The notes beneath the pieces are model-generated. The model saw only the letters and a list, made by a program, of their open reading frames with translations. It did no database searches and had not been told where the DNA came from. The position numbers were made by a program, and so were the translations under genes. Shown here piece by piece: positions 24,607-32,939 of a stretch of 51,231 nt of DNA. The DNA is from Ardenticatena sp. (GTDB lineage Bacteria; Chloroflexota; Anaerolineae; Ardenticatenales; Ardenticatenaceae): the NCBI GenBank assembly GCA_015487975.1, contig WFOS01000017.1, positions 1-51,231 of the forward strand, given 5' to 3'. Within the stretch, counting starts at the first letter, position 1; each line of letters opens with the position of its first letter.

Positions 24607-25593
24607 ATGACAAGCGATATCGAACATCACTACTACGAATACCTGTATGCACGTGGATACAGCAAGCCGGAAGCCCTACGTGCTGTTTTGCAAGCCTATC
24701 TGCCGCTTTTCGAAGGCTATCATCGCGTAGCGGATGTTGGCTGTGGACGTGGGGAGTTTCTAGCTTTGCTCGAAGCCAATGGGCATGAAGCCGTTGGTGT
24801 GGACATAGACCCCGGCATGGTAGAAACGTGCAGGGCACAGGGACTGACCGCGCATCATGCTGACGCGATCGAATGGTTGCAGGCACAGCCGCACGCCTTC
24901 GATGCCATCTTTTCCACCAATGTGGTTGAGCATTTGCCCCCCGAGCGCGTACAGGCATTGATTCAGGCAGCGCATCACGCCCTGCGCCCGGGGGGGCTTC
25001 TGGTGATTGGGACACCGAATGCTGCTTCGATTGTGGTACATTTGCACGAATTCTGGCGCGACCCAACGCACGTTCGCCTCTATAGCCCCCAATTGTTGGA
25101 ATTTTTTTTCCATGCAGCAGGGTTCGAGCATATAGAAAGCGCTACACTGGACGTGACACGTTGGGAAGGTATCGAGAAAATGTTGGCCGAGCGTCCACGC
25201 ATTGCGCAACATCCTGCGATGTGGGAGCCGGTTCCGTTTCCCACGCTGGAAATTCCTTCCCCGCCGCCATTCGAATGGCCGAAGACGTGGCGAGGGCGCT
25301 TGTACTCGCTGGTATTCCCCCGTCTGGCACGTTGGCTGGCCCCTTTGTTTGTGGATATTCGCCGCCAATTGGCCTATCAGCAGACCTATTTGCAGGTGAT
25401 GGAACGAACATTGCGCGAGAAATGGGAACAGCAACAGCACCGGTTGATCCATCTGTATCAGCGGTATATGGCCGAATTGGAGCACTACACGGCAAGCCTG
25501 GAACGGGCGATTCGATGGCTTCATCCCCCACGCGAAGTCTATGTCAAGGGGGACAAACCATCAGATGAAGAACAAAAGGATGCAATGTCATGA
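24607..25593 (+). CDS. SAM-dependent methyltransferase, class I, with C-terminal coiled region
   Basis: 328 residues. The start at 24607 (MTSDIEHH) follows GGAG at 24597-24600; the 43 upstream open codons contain the promoter. The SAM-binding motif I is VADVGCGRGEF, followed by VDIDPGMVE, then DAIFSTNVVEHL and RPGGLLVIGTPN, the layout of Methyltransf_23/UbiG-like enzymes. The C-terminal third (about 250-310) is rich in Gln, Glu, Arg and Leu, likely coiled coil, similar to methyltransferases that cap O-antigen chains and set length. Its stop overlaps the next glycosyltransferase by four bases (ATGA). Acceptor unknown; O-methylation of a surface glycan is the contextual guess. Confidence 0.85.
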   Translation: MTSDIEHHYYEYLYARGYSKPEALRAVLQAYLPLFEGYHRVADVGCGRGEFLALLEANGHEAVGVDIDPGMVETCRAQGLTAHHADAIEWLQAQPHAFDAIFSTNVVEHLPPERVQALIQAAHHALRPGGLLVIGTPNAASIVVHLHEFWRDPTHVRLYSPQLLEFFFHAAGFEHIESATLDVTRWEGIEKMLAERPRIAQHPAMWEPVPFPTLEIPSPPPFEWPKTWRGRLYSLVFPRLARWLAPLFVDIRRQLAYQQTYLQVMERTLREKWEQQQHRLIHLYQRYMAELEHYTASLERAIRWLHPPREVYVKGDKPSDEEQKDAMS

Positions 25594-26813
25594 AAGTTGC
25601 CTTTGTGACACCCTTTATGGTCTGGCCGGCTGACACGGGTGGAAAATTGCGCTCGTTTTATTTGTTGCGCGGGCTTGCCGAGCGAGCCGATGTCGATTTC
25701 TTCACCGTCCATTATGGCGAGACCCCACCCGATCCCGGCCCGCTAACAGAGATGTGCAGTCGTGTAGAAAGCATCCCCCTGCGGCGGCGCTGGTCGCGCT
25801 TCGAGCCATATCGTCGCGCGTTGCGTTCCATGCCACGCTTGTTGCAACATTTTCACACACCACAAAGTTTGCTCTATCTGCAAAGCGAATTGTTGCGTGG
25901 ATATGACCTTGTCGTCTGTGATGAATTCGTGATGTGGCCCTATGTCGCGCATCTTACGCAAATGCCAACACCTGTTGTGGCAATGTTCCAAAAGATCGAT
26001 TGGATGCACTATCGCGAACTGGCACAGGCTCGTCCCTGGGGTGTGGACAAAGTGTTGGACTGGATCGAATCAATCAAGTTGAAACACACATTACGTGCAG
26101 CCGCACCACTTTTCGACGGGGCGGTTGTGTGTTCCCCAGATGATGAGGCCTTGCTGAAAGCCCTTTATCCACATATCCACTCGCGTATCATCATCAATGG
26201 CGCCGATACCGAATTGTTGACACCTGACCAGCGCCGACCAGCGGTTGAGCCTACCATCATGTTCATGGGGACGATGTCGTATTATCCGAACATCGACGCG
26301 ATGCGTTACTTCTTCGACGAAATGTATGCCTTGTTGCAACAGCAAGTGCCCAATGTGCGTGTGCTGATTGTCGGACAGAACCCGGTGCCCGAGATTCGTG
26401 CGTTGGGTGAACGGTACCCAAATGTGACCGTGACCGGCAGAGTACCCGATGTACGCCCGTATCTGGCGCAAGCGCACGTGCTGATGGTGCCGTTGCGGCT
26501 CGGTGGGGGCACGCGCCTGAAAATTGTCGAGGCGATGGCGGCCGGTGTACCGGTTGTGAGTACGCGTGTGGGGGCACAAGGCTTGCTGGATGTTGCTCAG
26601 GAAGGGGCTATTGCATTGGCCGATACAGCACACGAATTTGTCGAAGCCATTGTCCATCTGTTGCAATCGCCCGACCATGTTGCTGACATGGTGCAGAAAG
26701 CGCGTCGTCTTGCTGAAGAACGGTATTCCTGGCGCAAATTGGGGGCTGATTTTGCCGATTTTTGCTTCGAAGTTGCTCGAAACCCAAAAAAACAGGTGCA
26801 GCCCTATGACTGA
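25590..26813 (+). CDS. GT4-family glycosyltransferase
   Basis: 407-residue GT-B glycosyltransferase. The N-terminal strand MKVAFVTPFMVWP leads into TGGKLRSFYLLRGLA, a glycine-loop acceptor-side motif. In the donor half IMFMGTMSYYPNIDAM is followed by VTVTGRVPDVRPYLAQAHV and the motif LGGGTRLKIVEAMAAGVPVV, the variant of the ES-x7-E site found in many cyanobacterial and Chloroflexota enzymes. Translation is coupled at both ends: ATGA with the methyltransferase and an 8-base overlap with the next glycosyltransferase. Substrates are unknown. Confidence 0.9.
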   Translation: MKVAFVTPFMVWPADTGGKLRSFYLLRGLAERADVDFFTVHYGETPPDPGPLTEMCSRVESIPLRRRWSRFEPYRRALRSMPRLLQHFHTPQSLLYLQSELLRGYDLVVCDEFVMWPYVAHLTQMPTPVVAMFQKIDWMHYRELAQARPWGVDKVLDWIESIKLKHTLRAAAPLFDGAVVCSPDDEALLKALYPHIHSRIIINGADTELLTPDQRRPAVEPTIMFMGTMSYYPNIDAMRYFFDEMYALLQQQVPNVRVLIVGQNPVPEIRALGERYPNVTVTGRVPDVRPYLAQAHVLMVPLRLGGGTRLKIVEAMAAGVPVVSTRVGAQGLLDVAQEGAIALADTAHEFVEAIVHLLQSPDHVADMVQKARRLAEERYSWRKLGADFADFCFEVARNPKKQVQPYD

Positions 26814-28119
26814 ATCCAATCAATCGTTGACGATTGCTCTCATTTGCAATCTCTACCCCCCTTACATTGTCGGTGGCAATGAAATTCTGGCGCGTGATGT
26901 GGCTGAGGCGTTGCGTGCCCGTGGCCACACAGTCCACATTTTGACGGGCTACGGCAGCGAGTTGCCACACGATAGTTTCACACATGGCGTGCTCGATATC
27001 AACCTTGATCGCAAGGCTGATGTTTTTTTGGGGGGATTGCCGCTCACAGCGGCGCGTGTCATGCGTTGGAAAATTTTCAACGAACGCACATATCGCCGTG
27101 TGCGTACAACCCTGCACACCCTGCGTCCTGACATGGTGATTGCCTGGAACCTGTATCAGGCGTCGATGGCGCCACTGGCTGCAGCACGTGGCGGGCCCTG
27201 GCCTGTGGTGGCCCATCCTGCGGACAAGTGGCTGATTGCTGGGTTGTGGGATGTTGGATTGCAGGTGCCGGTGCACAATCGCAAGCAACGGTTGGCGCTG
27301 GCGTTCTTGCGTTCGGTGGTGCAGCCTCTCGTGCGCCAGTTCGCTATGCCTGATTACGTGCTGGCGGTCTCCGAATTCATTCGGCAATTGCATGTTGCTC
27401 GTGGCTTTCCTGCCGATCGTAGTCTGGCAACCTATCTTGGTGTGCCGGCGGATATGTTCGCCTATCGCGAGCGTACGTTTCCAGGTGAACGCCCCTGGCG
27501 GCTTGTGTTTGCTGCGCAGTTGTGGCATGGCAAAGGCCCACAAGTGGCGATCGAAGCCGTAGCACGCTTGCGCGCACGCAACGATGTGCCACCTGTTGTG
27601 CTGGATATGTACGGGTCGGGTACCGACAATTTCATGGCGTTTCTTCACAAAAAAATAGCCGACCTGGGTGTGCATGATGCCGTGCGCGTGCATGGGTTCG
27701 TGCCGCGGGTGCAATTGGCACGTGTGTTTCAAGAAGGGGATGCGTATCTCTTCTGTTCGATTTGGGATGAACCATTTTCGGGGGGCTTGCTCGAAGCGCT
27801 GGCAACTGGCATTCCGACAATTGCGACCACCACCGGCGGCACCCCCGAAGCCATCCGCGATGGTGAGAATGGGGTGCTCGTTCCACCTGACGACCCGGCG
27901 GCGCTTGAACAGGCTATTGTTCGTCTCATGCGCGATGCCGAATTGTACCAACGCCTGAGCCAGAATGGAGCGGCTGATGTTCGCCAACGCTGGACGTTCG
28001 ACCGCTACATTGACCGCTTGGAGCGGGTCTATACCGCCATTGTGCAAGCCCATCGGCGTGGTGAACATGCCAATCTGACGGCCTTGGCGGCTCAGGTCGC
28101 ACCGTATGTGCATGGGTAG
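26806..28119 (+). CDS. GT4-family glycosyltransferase
   Basis: 437 residues from ATG 26806, which overlaps the end of the previous gene by eight bases and sits just after an AGGTG site; the open frame back to 26566 is the shadow of the previous gene. N-terminal LYPPYIVGGNEILARDVAEAL is the GT4 acceptor-side signature (core IVGGNEILARDVAEAL). The donor site is EPFSGGLLEALATGIPTIAT with glutamates eight apart. Between them is WRLVFAAQLWHGKGPQVAIEA. It belongs to the methyltransferase-glycosyltransferase operon that continues with the GT39-like gene three bases later. Sugar and acceptor cannot be read from the sequence. Confidence 0.9.
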   Translation: MTESNQSLTIALICNLYPPYIVGGNEILARDVAEALRARGHTVHILTGYGSELPHDSFTHGVLDINLDRKADVFLGGLPLTAARVMRWKIFNERTYRRVRTTLHTLRPDMVIAWNLYQASMAPLAAARGGPWPVVAHPADKWLIAGLWDVGLQVPVHNRKQRLALAFLRSVVQPLVRQFAMPDYVLAVSEFIRQLHVARGFPADRSLATYLGVPADMFAYRERTFPGERPWRLVFAAQLWHGKGPQVAIEAVARLRARNDVPPVVLDMYGSGTDNFMAFLHKKIADLGVHDAVRVHGFVPRVQLARVFQEGDAYLFCSIWDEPFSGGLLEALATGIPTIATTTGGTPEAIRDGENGVLVPPDDPAALEQAIVRLMRDAELYQRLSQNGAADVRQRWTFDRYIDRLERVYTAIVQAHRRGEHANLTALAAQVAPYVHG

Positions 28120-28122
28120 CCT

Positions 28123-30087
28123 ATGAAGCGTTTGACGAGCCGCATGGCGCTGGGAAGTGCGTTGGTAGCGCTGGCGCTGACGCACTGGTTGCTCATTGGG
28201 CTGGCCACAGGGGGCTGGTTTCGCGAGGGGTGGTGGCTGGCCTGGTTCCCATTGAGCATGGCTGTTGGGCTAGCATTGCTTGGCTGGTGGCGACTCCCGG
28301 CGCGTGAACGGTGGAGCGTCGTGCTCGTGTTGTTGGCTGTGTTTCTCTTCCTTCCCCCGGATGAGAATATCGCGCTGCATGGCGATGCCCCCATTTATCT
28401 GAACGAAGCCGCCTGGATGGCGCGCGTTGGGGCATTGCAAGGCTTGTATGAGCCCCTGGCGCACCTTTCCCCTGAGCAAAGCGACCCCTTCTGGGTGGCC
28501 GATACGGAACAAGCGCACCATCTCGAACTGCGTTCGTATGATGGCTTGCTGTATGGCGCGTGGTATCTTCTGGACCCTGCCACGATGCGCATACAAATCA
28601 GTCGCCCCCCCTTATGGAGTACCTGGCTTGCGTTTGTGTTTTTGTGGGGGGGGCTGCGTGCAATGTTGCTCAGCACACCGCTTTTTGCTGCGTTCGGAGT
28701 GCTGATGGTCTATGCCGTGGCACGTCAGCTGGTGACACGCTGGGCGGCTGTGATAGGGGCATTGTTGCTGGCGTTCTCTTTTCCGCAAATTCATTTTGGG
28801 CGCATGCCATATGCCGAGATTGTGGGGCAATTTTGGATGATGGCTGGCTGCGCAACGGCGTTGGTATGGCTTCGCCGTCGCGATGGACGCTGGTTGTGGT
28901 TGACCTTGCTGGCGTGGGTGACAACGTGGGCTGCCCGACTCGATGCGTTGTTGTTGCTCCCTACGGTTGCGCTGATGTTGTTCCTGGCGGGTTTCTGGCG
29001 CGATAGGTTCACAATGCGTTCGGCCGTGCCTCTGCTGGCAGGATTGGCGGCGCTGGCCTGGTTGGGCACAAATAGGGCCTATGTCGGTTCCACCTATGAA
29101 CTGGTGGCAGCACGCTGGTGGTGGTTTTCATGGGGGGTATTGGCCCTAGTGCTGGGCGTTGTGTTGGCGCTTCCGTTGGGATGGTTTTGGGGGAATCACC
29201 TGGTGCGACGTGCCCAAAAGGTGATACCGTTGCTTGTGTGGGCAGGTGTGGGGGCATGGTGTGGCCTGGTAGTATGGGGAACGGTGCCGCTGGTTCTACC
29301 TGATTGGGAAACACCAGCACTCTGGCAGGAAATCATATGGTTCACAGGTTCGTACACATCGCCCATCTTCTTCTGGCTGGCGGCTTTGGGAATGTTTGCC
29401 GTCGCGTGCCGTGGTGTGCAGTTGCCACATGGTTTACTGGGCTTTTTGCTGGTGAGCCTGAGTGCCGTCTTCCTCACACAGTACACCTCTGCACCGGTCT
29501 ATCCCGTCTCGATACGCCGCCTGGTGAGTGATGTGCTGCCCTTGATGGCGGTTTTTGGGGCTTGTGCCATACATGTTGTCTTGACGATGCCCCAACGTCG
29601 CTGGCGCTGGTTGGCATTGGTTGTGGCTGGTGTGGCACTTATGTGGGAAGGAACGCTCAGCCTGCCTCGTATGATGGTGGCCACTGGGCAACAGACACCG
29701 CAAACAGTGGTGCGTTTGGCGCAAATGCTTCCCGCTGATGCCGTTGTCTGGTTCGAAACGCAGGACGGTGATTCATGGGTGGGCTGGTTGGCAGCCCCGC
29801 TCTATGCGTTCGAGGGGCGCTGGGCGCTTCTGCTGGATAGCGATACACCTGACAGAGAGCGCTTGCGGCAGGTTGCTGAGACCTATACAGCCATGGGGCG
29901 TCCGCTCTACCTGGTCGTGCAAAAGCGTGAAGTGCCCTTGGGGCTTGTGCCTGAGGGCTATGGTGTCGAACAGGTGGCACATGAGGTATGGGCGTCGACG
30001 ATGATTGGGCAACAGCGTGCGCCCTATCCGTTCGTTGTTTGGCAATTTGCTCATCCTCTCTACGTGTATAGACTCATACCCCACTAA
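28123..30087 (+). CDS. GT39/ArnT-like polytopic membrane glycosyltransferase candidate
   Basis: 654 residues with about twelve hydrophobic helices, the layout of GT-C enzymes (dolichyl-phosphate-mannose protein mannosyltransferase, ArnT). In the first extracytoplasmic loop an acidic stretch GDAPIYLNEAAWMARVGAL takes the place of the usual Asp-Glu catalytic motif. A large soluble C-terminal part follows the last helix (about 500-654). Such enzymes use polyprenyl-phosphate sugars and glycosylate lipids or proteins on the outer face of the membrane. The family is assigned from topology and context; the active-site acidic pair is less clear than in the gene at 42101. It is three bases after the previous stop. 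Confidence 0.65.
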   Translation: MKRLTSRMALGSALVALALTHWLLIGLATGGWFREGWWLAWFPLSMAVGLALLGWWRLPARERWSVVLVLLAVFLFLPPDENIALHGDAPIYLNEAAWMARVGALQGLYEPLAHLSPEQSDPFWVADTEQAHHLELRSYDGLLYGAWYLLDPATMRIQISRPPLWSTWLAFVFLWGGLRAMLLSTPLFAAFGVLMVYAVARQLVTRWAAVIGALLLAFSFPQIHFGRMPYAEIVGQFWMMAGCATALVWLRRRDGRWLWLTLLAWVTTWAARLDALLLLPTVALMLFLAGFWRDRFTMRSAVPLLAGLAALAWLGTNRAYVGSTYELVAARWWWFSWGVLALVLGVVLALPLGWFWGNHLVRRAQKVIPLLVWAGVGAWCGLVVWGTVPLVLPDWETPALWQEIIWFTGSYTSPIFFWLAALGMFAVACRGVQLPHGLLGFLLVSLSAVFLTQYTSAPVYPVSIRRLVSDVLPLMAVFGACAIHVVLTMPQRRWRWLALVVAGVALMWEGTLSLPRMMVATGQQTPQTVVRLAQMLPADAVVWFETQDGDSWVGWLAAPLYAFEGRWALLLDSDTPDRERLRQVAETYTAMGRPLYLVVQKREVPLGLVPEGYGVEQVAHEVWASTMIGQQRAPYPFVVWQFAHPLYVYRLIPH

Positions 30088-30114
30088 GCAAAGGCACGAG
30101 CACACCAAACCTGT

Positions 30115-31419
30115 ATGCGGATTGCATTTGTCGTCCATAAATTTCCGCCAGAAAGTCTGGGGGGAACTGAAATTTATACGTGGAGCCTGGCGCGTGCTCT
30201 GGTACAAGCGGGGCATGAGATTCATGTTTTTTACCCGCTGTTGGCCGAGCCAGGCACGTCGGTCTCTTCACGGATTGAACGGGATGGCATCCATTTGTGG
30301 CGTGTGGTGTTGGCACAACAGCCTGAAAGTGCTCCACGCCAGTTTTGGCACACGTTTCGGCATCACGCGGTTGAACGGGCGTTTCCTGAATTTTTGCGCA
30401 CGGTGCAACCGGATGTGGTTCATTTCCAGCACGTGCAGGGTGTTTCTGCGCGTTTGCTGGAAATGGCGACAGGGGTGTCTACGGTACTCACCTTGCATGA
30501 TTATTGGTATTTTTGCGCGAACAGTCAGTTGCTTCGCCCTGATGGGCGTGTCTGTGCAGGCCCGCGTTGGGGGTGGAACTGCGTAGATTGTGCGACAGTG
30601 CGTGCTGATTTGCGTGTGCTTCGGTACGCTCGCCCGATTGTAGCGCTTCCTTTTGTCTATCGCAACGCATATCTACGTCGCTTGTTGGCGCGTGTATCGA
30701 TTTTCATTGCGCCAAGCCATTTTCTGCGCCAGCAGTATATCGCCCACGGGTTTCCGCCCCAGCGTATCCTTGTGCTGGAAAATGGGCTCGATACTTCGCG
30801 GCTGAATGGGAATATTCCTCTGCCACCGCCGCCTACACGACCGCATTTTGGGTTTTTAGGCTCACTCGCCTGGCAGAAAGGGGTGCATGTGCTGATTGAA
30901 GCGTTCAATCGCCTGCCGCCAGATGCCGCCGCGTTGACCATTTACGGGAGCGAGAAGGCTTTTCCTGAGTATGCAGCCTCGCTTCGTAAACGTGCACGCC
31001 ATCCGCATATTCGCTTTGCCGGGGCGATCGATTACCGTGCGACGGGAGCGGCTTTGCGCCAAATCGATTGTCTGGTTGTTCCCTCGCTCTGGTTCGAAAA
31101 TTCGCCACTGGTCATTCAGGAAGCCTATGCCATGAAGGTGCCGGTCGTGGCGTCACGTTTGGGGGCGTTGGTCGAGAAAGTGATCGATGGAAAAACCGGG
31201 CGGTTGTTTCCGCCCGGTGATGTGGAGGCATTGACAAACATTTTGCACGACATCATTGCTCATCCGCACCAACTGGCCGCCATGCGTGCCCAAATCCCGC
31301 CGGTAGTGACCATTGAAACACATGCCGAACAGTTGCTGGTTGTGTACAACCGGCTATGCCATGGCGAGAATGTCCCTTTCACACTGGTGAACGAGCTTGC
31401 CCCTACCCTCGAAACTTGA
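30115..31419 (+). CDS. GT4-family glycosyltransferase
   Basis: 434-residue GT-B glycosyltransferase. The N-terminus MRIAFVVHKFPPESLGGTEI carries the GT4 glycine motif, HFQHVQGVSARLLEM and LTLHDYWYFC follow. A cysteine-containing loop (CAGPRWGWNCVDCATV) is typical of one GT4 subset. Donor side: FGFLGSLAWQKGVHVLIEAF and FENSPLVIQEAYAMKVPVVAS with Glu eight apart. It is the last gene of the second glycan operon. Its last 17 bases overlap the convergent FHA gene. Substrate unknown. Confidence 0.9.
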   Translation: MRIAFVVHKFPPESLGGTEIYTWSLARALVQAGHEIHVFYPLLAEPGTSVSSRIERDGIHLWRVVLAQQPESAPRQFWHTFRHHAVERAFPEFLRTVQPDVVHFQHVQGVSARLLEMATGVSTVLTLHDYWYFCANSQLLRPDGRVCAGPRWGWNCVDCATVRADLRVLRYARPIVALPFVYRNAYLRRLLARVSIFIAPSHFLRQQYIAHGFPPQRILVLENGLDTSRLNGNIPLPPPPTRPHFGFLGSLAWQKGVHVLIEAFNRLPPDAAALTIYGSEKAFPEYAASLRKRARHPHIRFAGAIDYRATGAALRQIDCLVVPSLWFENSPLVIQEAYAMKVPVVASRLGALVEKVIDGKTGRLFPPGDVEALTNILHDIIAHPHQLAAMRAQIPPVVTIETHAEQLLVVYNRLCHGENVPFTLVNELAPTLET

Positions 31420-31864
31420 ACTGTGCGCGCCCCACCTGCACAATATCGCCGCTATCGAGCGGCACGGGGGTGTTGGCTGGGAGTGGTCGGCCGTTTAGAC
31501 GGGTAGGGTTGGTCGCCCCGACATCTTCCAACCACCAGCGCCCTTCACGAAACCGAATGCGGGCATGCTCCGCGGACGCATACGTATCGGGCACGACGAT
31601 GTCATTGCGCAAATCGCGTCCGATTGTGGTAATGGTCTGCACAGCGAAGCGTTGCCCGACCACAAGGTTGGCTTCTTCCCCTTCGATCACTTCGAGTATG
31701 GCGCTATGCCGTTTGGCCTGCGGCGTCGCAACCACTTCACTGGCATCTCTTTGCTTGATGTCGCGCCAGACCAGTTGAGCAACAGCAAAAATGAAGGCAT
31801 AGAGCAACAGCGCGAGCCCAATACGGACGATGAAAATGGTTAGTGTGAACGCTTCGGTTGCCAT
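31403..31864 (-). CDS. membrane-anchored FHA-domain protein (FhaB/FipA-like)
   Basis: 153 residues from ATG 31864. One transmembrane helix (about residues 8-28, IFIVRIGLALLLYAFIFAV) is followed by a short linker and a C-terminal FHA domain: TIGRDLRNDIVVPD, the TYASAEHARIRF phosphothreonine-binding loop, a WWLEDVGATNPTRLNG strand and DSGDIVQVG. FHA domains bind phosphothreonine on kinase targets. In Actinobacteria an equivalent small FHA protein is encoded beside FhaA and controls cell-wall synthesis under a PknA/PknB-type kinase. The same pairing is seen here, without a kinase, phosphatase or penicillin-binding protein gene. The start overlaps the end of the FhaA-like gene by 25 bases. Confidence 0.85.
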   Translation of the reverse strand: MATEAFTLTIFIVRIGLALLLYAFIFAVAQLVWRDIKQRDASEVVATPQAKRHSAILEVIEGEEANLVVGQRFAVQTITTIGRDLRNDIVVPDTYASAEHARIRFREGRWWLEDVGATNPTRLNGRPLPANTPVPLDSGDIVQVGRAQFKFRG

Positions 31865-32592
31865 GTGTCCGGGATCTCGAAAATCAGTTCCACGTTTGCC
31901 AGTCGAATTCGATCGCCATGTTGGAGCACGCATTCTTCTTGGATGCGTTGCCCATTGACGAATGTGCCATTGGCACTTTCCAGGTCGCGTAGCACATACT
32001 GCCCCTGACGCAACTTGATTTGGGCATGGTGACGACTCACACCTTCTCCTTCGATGATGATGTCATTGTCCATGCTTCGGCCAATCGTCATAAAGGGTAA
32101 ATCAAGTGGAATGAGACGGTCACCCCAACGCAGGCGAGCCCCCGTGGCGATTTGTGAAGGTGTCTCTTGTGGTGCAACGGCCATTGGCGCGGTGAACGCC
32201 ATCGTTTGATCATGGGCGCTCAAATCAACCAGTTTCGCATCGACTTCAACACTTCCACGCGCAACGTGTTCATCGGGCTGAAAGACAATATGTGGCCGCC
32301 CAGCGAAAGCCAGCCCCCGCTTTTCGGCGAGTTTCAAAAGATACGAAACCATCTCACGTTCCAGCGTCTGCCAATACCCCTCGAATTCGGCGGCGTCTTC
32401 TGGGTTGAGCCGCACGGTGTAGTGGTTGGGAGCCAACAGTTTGCCAGCGGCAAGCACGCGCCCATCTTCCATGGCATACCCGAGCCGCTTGGCGATATCG
32501 GCCGGTTCAAGCCGCCCCCCAAAAAGCCGGAAGAAGGGTTGTTCCAACAGACGCTCGATGTGTTCTTCCAGGGATGACCATCGTTTGGACAT
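31840..32592 (-). CDS. FhaA-like protein: DUF3662 plus FHA domain
   Basis: 250 residues. The N-terminal about 110 residues match the DUF3662 (FhaA N-terminal) family: LEEHIERLLEQPFFRLFGG, EPADIAKRLGYAMEDGR, LAPNHYTVRLNPEDAAEFEGY. A linker leads to a textbook FHA domain: MTIGRSMDNDIIIEG, VSRHHAQIKL and SANGTFVNGQRI. The ATG at 32592 is preceded by GGAG at a six-base distance; a start four codons upstream is possible. FhaA proteins act as phosphothreonine-dependent adaptors in envelope control. A promoter on this strand at 32626-32654 precedes the gene, back to back with that of the ATPase-cyclase unit. Confidence 0.9.
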   Translation of the reverse strand: MSKRWSSLEEHIERLLEQPFFRLFGGRLEPADIAKRLGYAMEDGRVLAAGKLLAPNHYTVRLNPEDAAEFEGYWQTLEREMVSYLLKLAEKRGLAFAGRPHIVFQPDEHVARGSVEVDAKLVDLSAHDQTMAFTAPMAVAPQETPSQIATGARLRWGDRLIPLDLPFMTIGRSMDNDIIIEGEGVSRHHAQIKLRQGQYVLRDLESANGTFVNGQRIQEECVLQHGDRIRLANVELIFEIPDTWQPKRSH

Positions 32593-32625
32593 ACCACGCT
32601 CCACAGGTGTCCGTTGCCACTTCGC

Positions 32626-32654
32626 ATTATACGTCCCTCACTCTGGTGAGCAAA
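32626..32654 (-). promoter_or_regulatory. promoter for the FhaA-FhaB pair
   Basis: On the minus strand TTTGCT (32649-32654) and a perfect TATAAT (32626-32631) are 17 bases apart, 33 bases before the ATG at 32592. The -35 is again of the TTTG type seen at 18521 and 24526. Confidence 0.5.
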
Positions 32655-32867
32655 GCCTCTTCGCTTTTGAAGTGCAGCCCCTTGCGGTCGTTTTCAGGTT
32701 GGCGGGCAGGCGTGTTTGGTTGGAGAGCAATGGTAAGCCATTGCATGCCAGGGACGCAGGACCAAAGTCTGTCGAAAAGGCGGTTTCTTAAAAAATAGCG
32801 GGACGATGGTTGATGATAATGGTAAGAAAAAGAGTGTATTTGTGTGCAAAAAAAATGTATTAGACTG
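32655..32867. other. intergenic spacer between the FHA pair and the ATPase-cyclase unit
   Basis: No gene is supported in this central part of the 347-base divergent gap. It becomes A/T-rich towards the right, with runs of A around 32827 and 32850. A small inverted repeat GCAATGG/CCATTGC (32727-32733 and 32738-32744) is present. It might hold an operator or a long leader; nothing matches a riboswitch class I know. Confidence 0.3.
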
Positions 32868-32896
32868 TGGACATAAGCACCAATATGCTCTACAAT
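32868..32896 (+). promoter_or_regulatory. strong promoter for the ATPase-cyclase unit
   Basis: TGGACA (32868-32873) and TACAAT (32891-32896) are 17 bases apart; each has one mismatch to the sigma-70 consensus. It lies 43 bases before the ATG at 32940. Confidence 0.65.
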
Positions 32897-32939
32897 AATT
32901 CGCACATCGATTTGTTGAAAAACCAAGAGAGGGATGAGG

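Noticed and set aside
26608..28185. 525-codon minus-strand open frame
   Set aside because: Shadow of two glycosyltransferase genes with textbook motifs; His/Arg/Gln-rich product with no domain.
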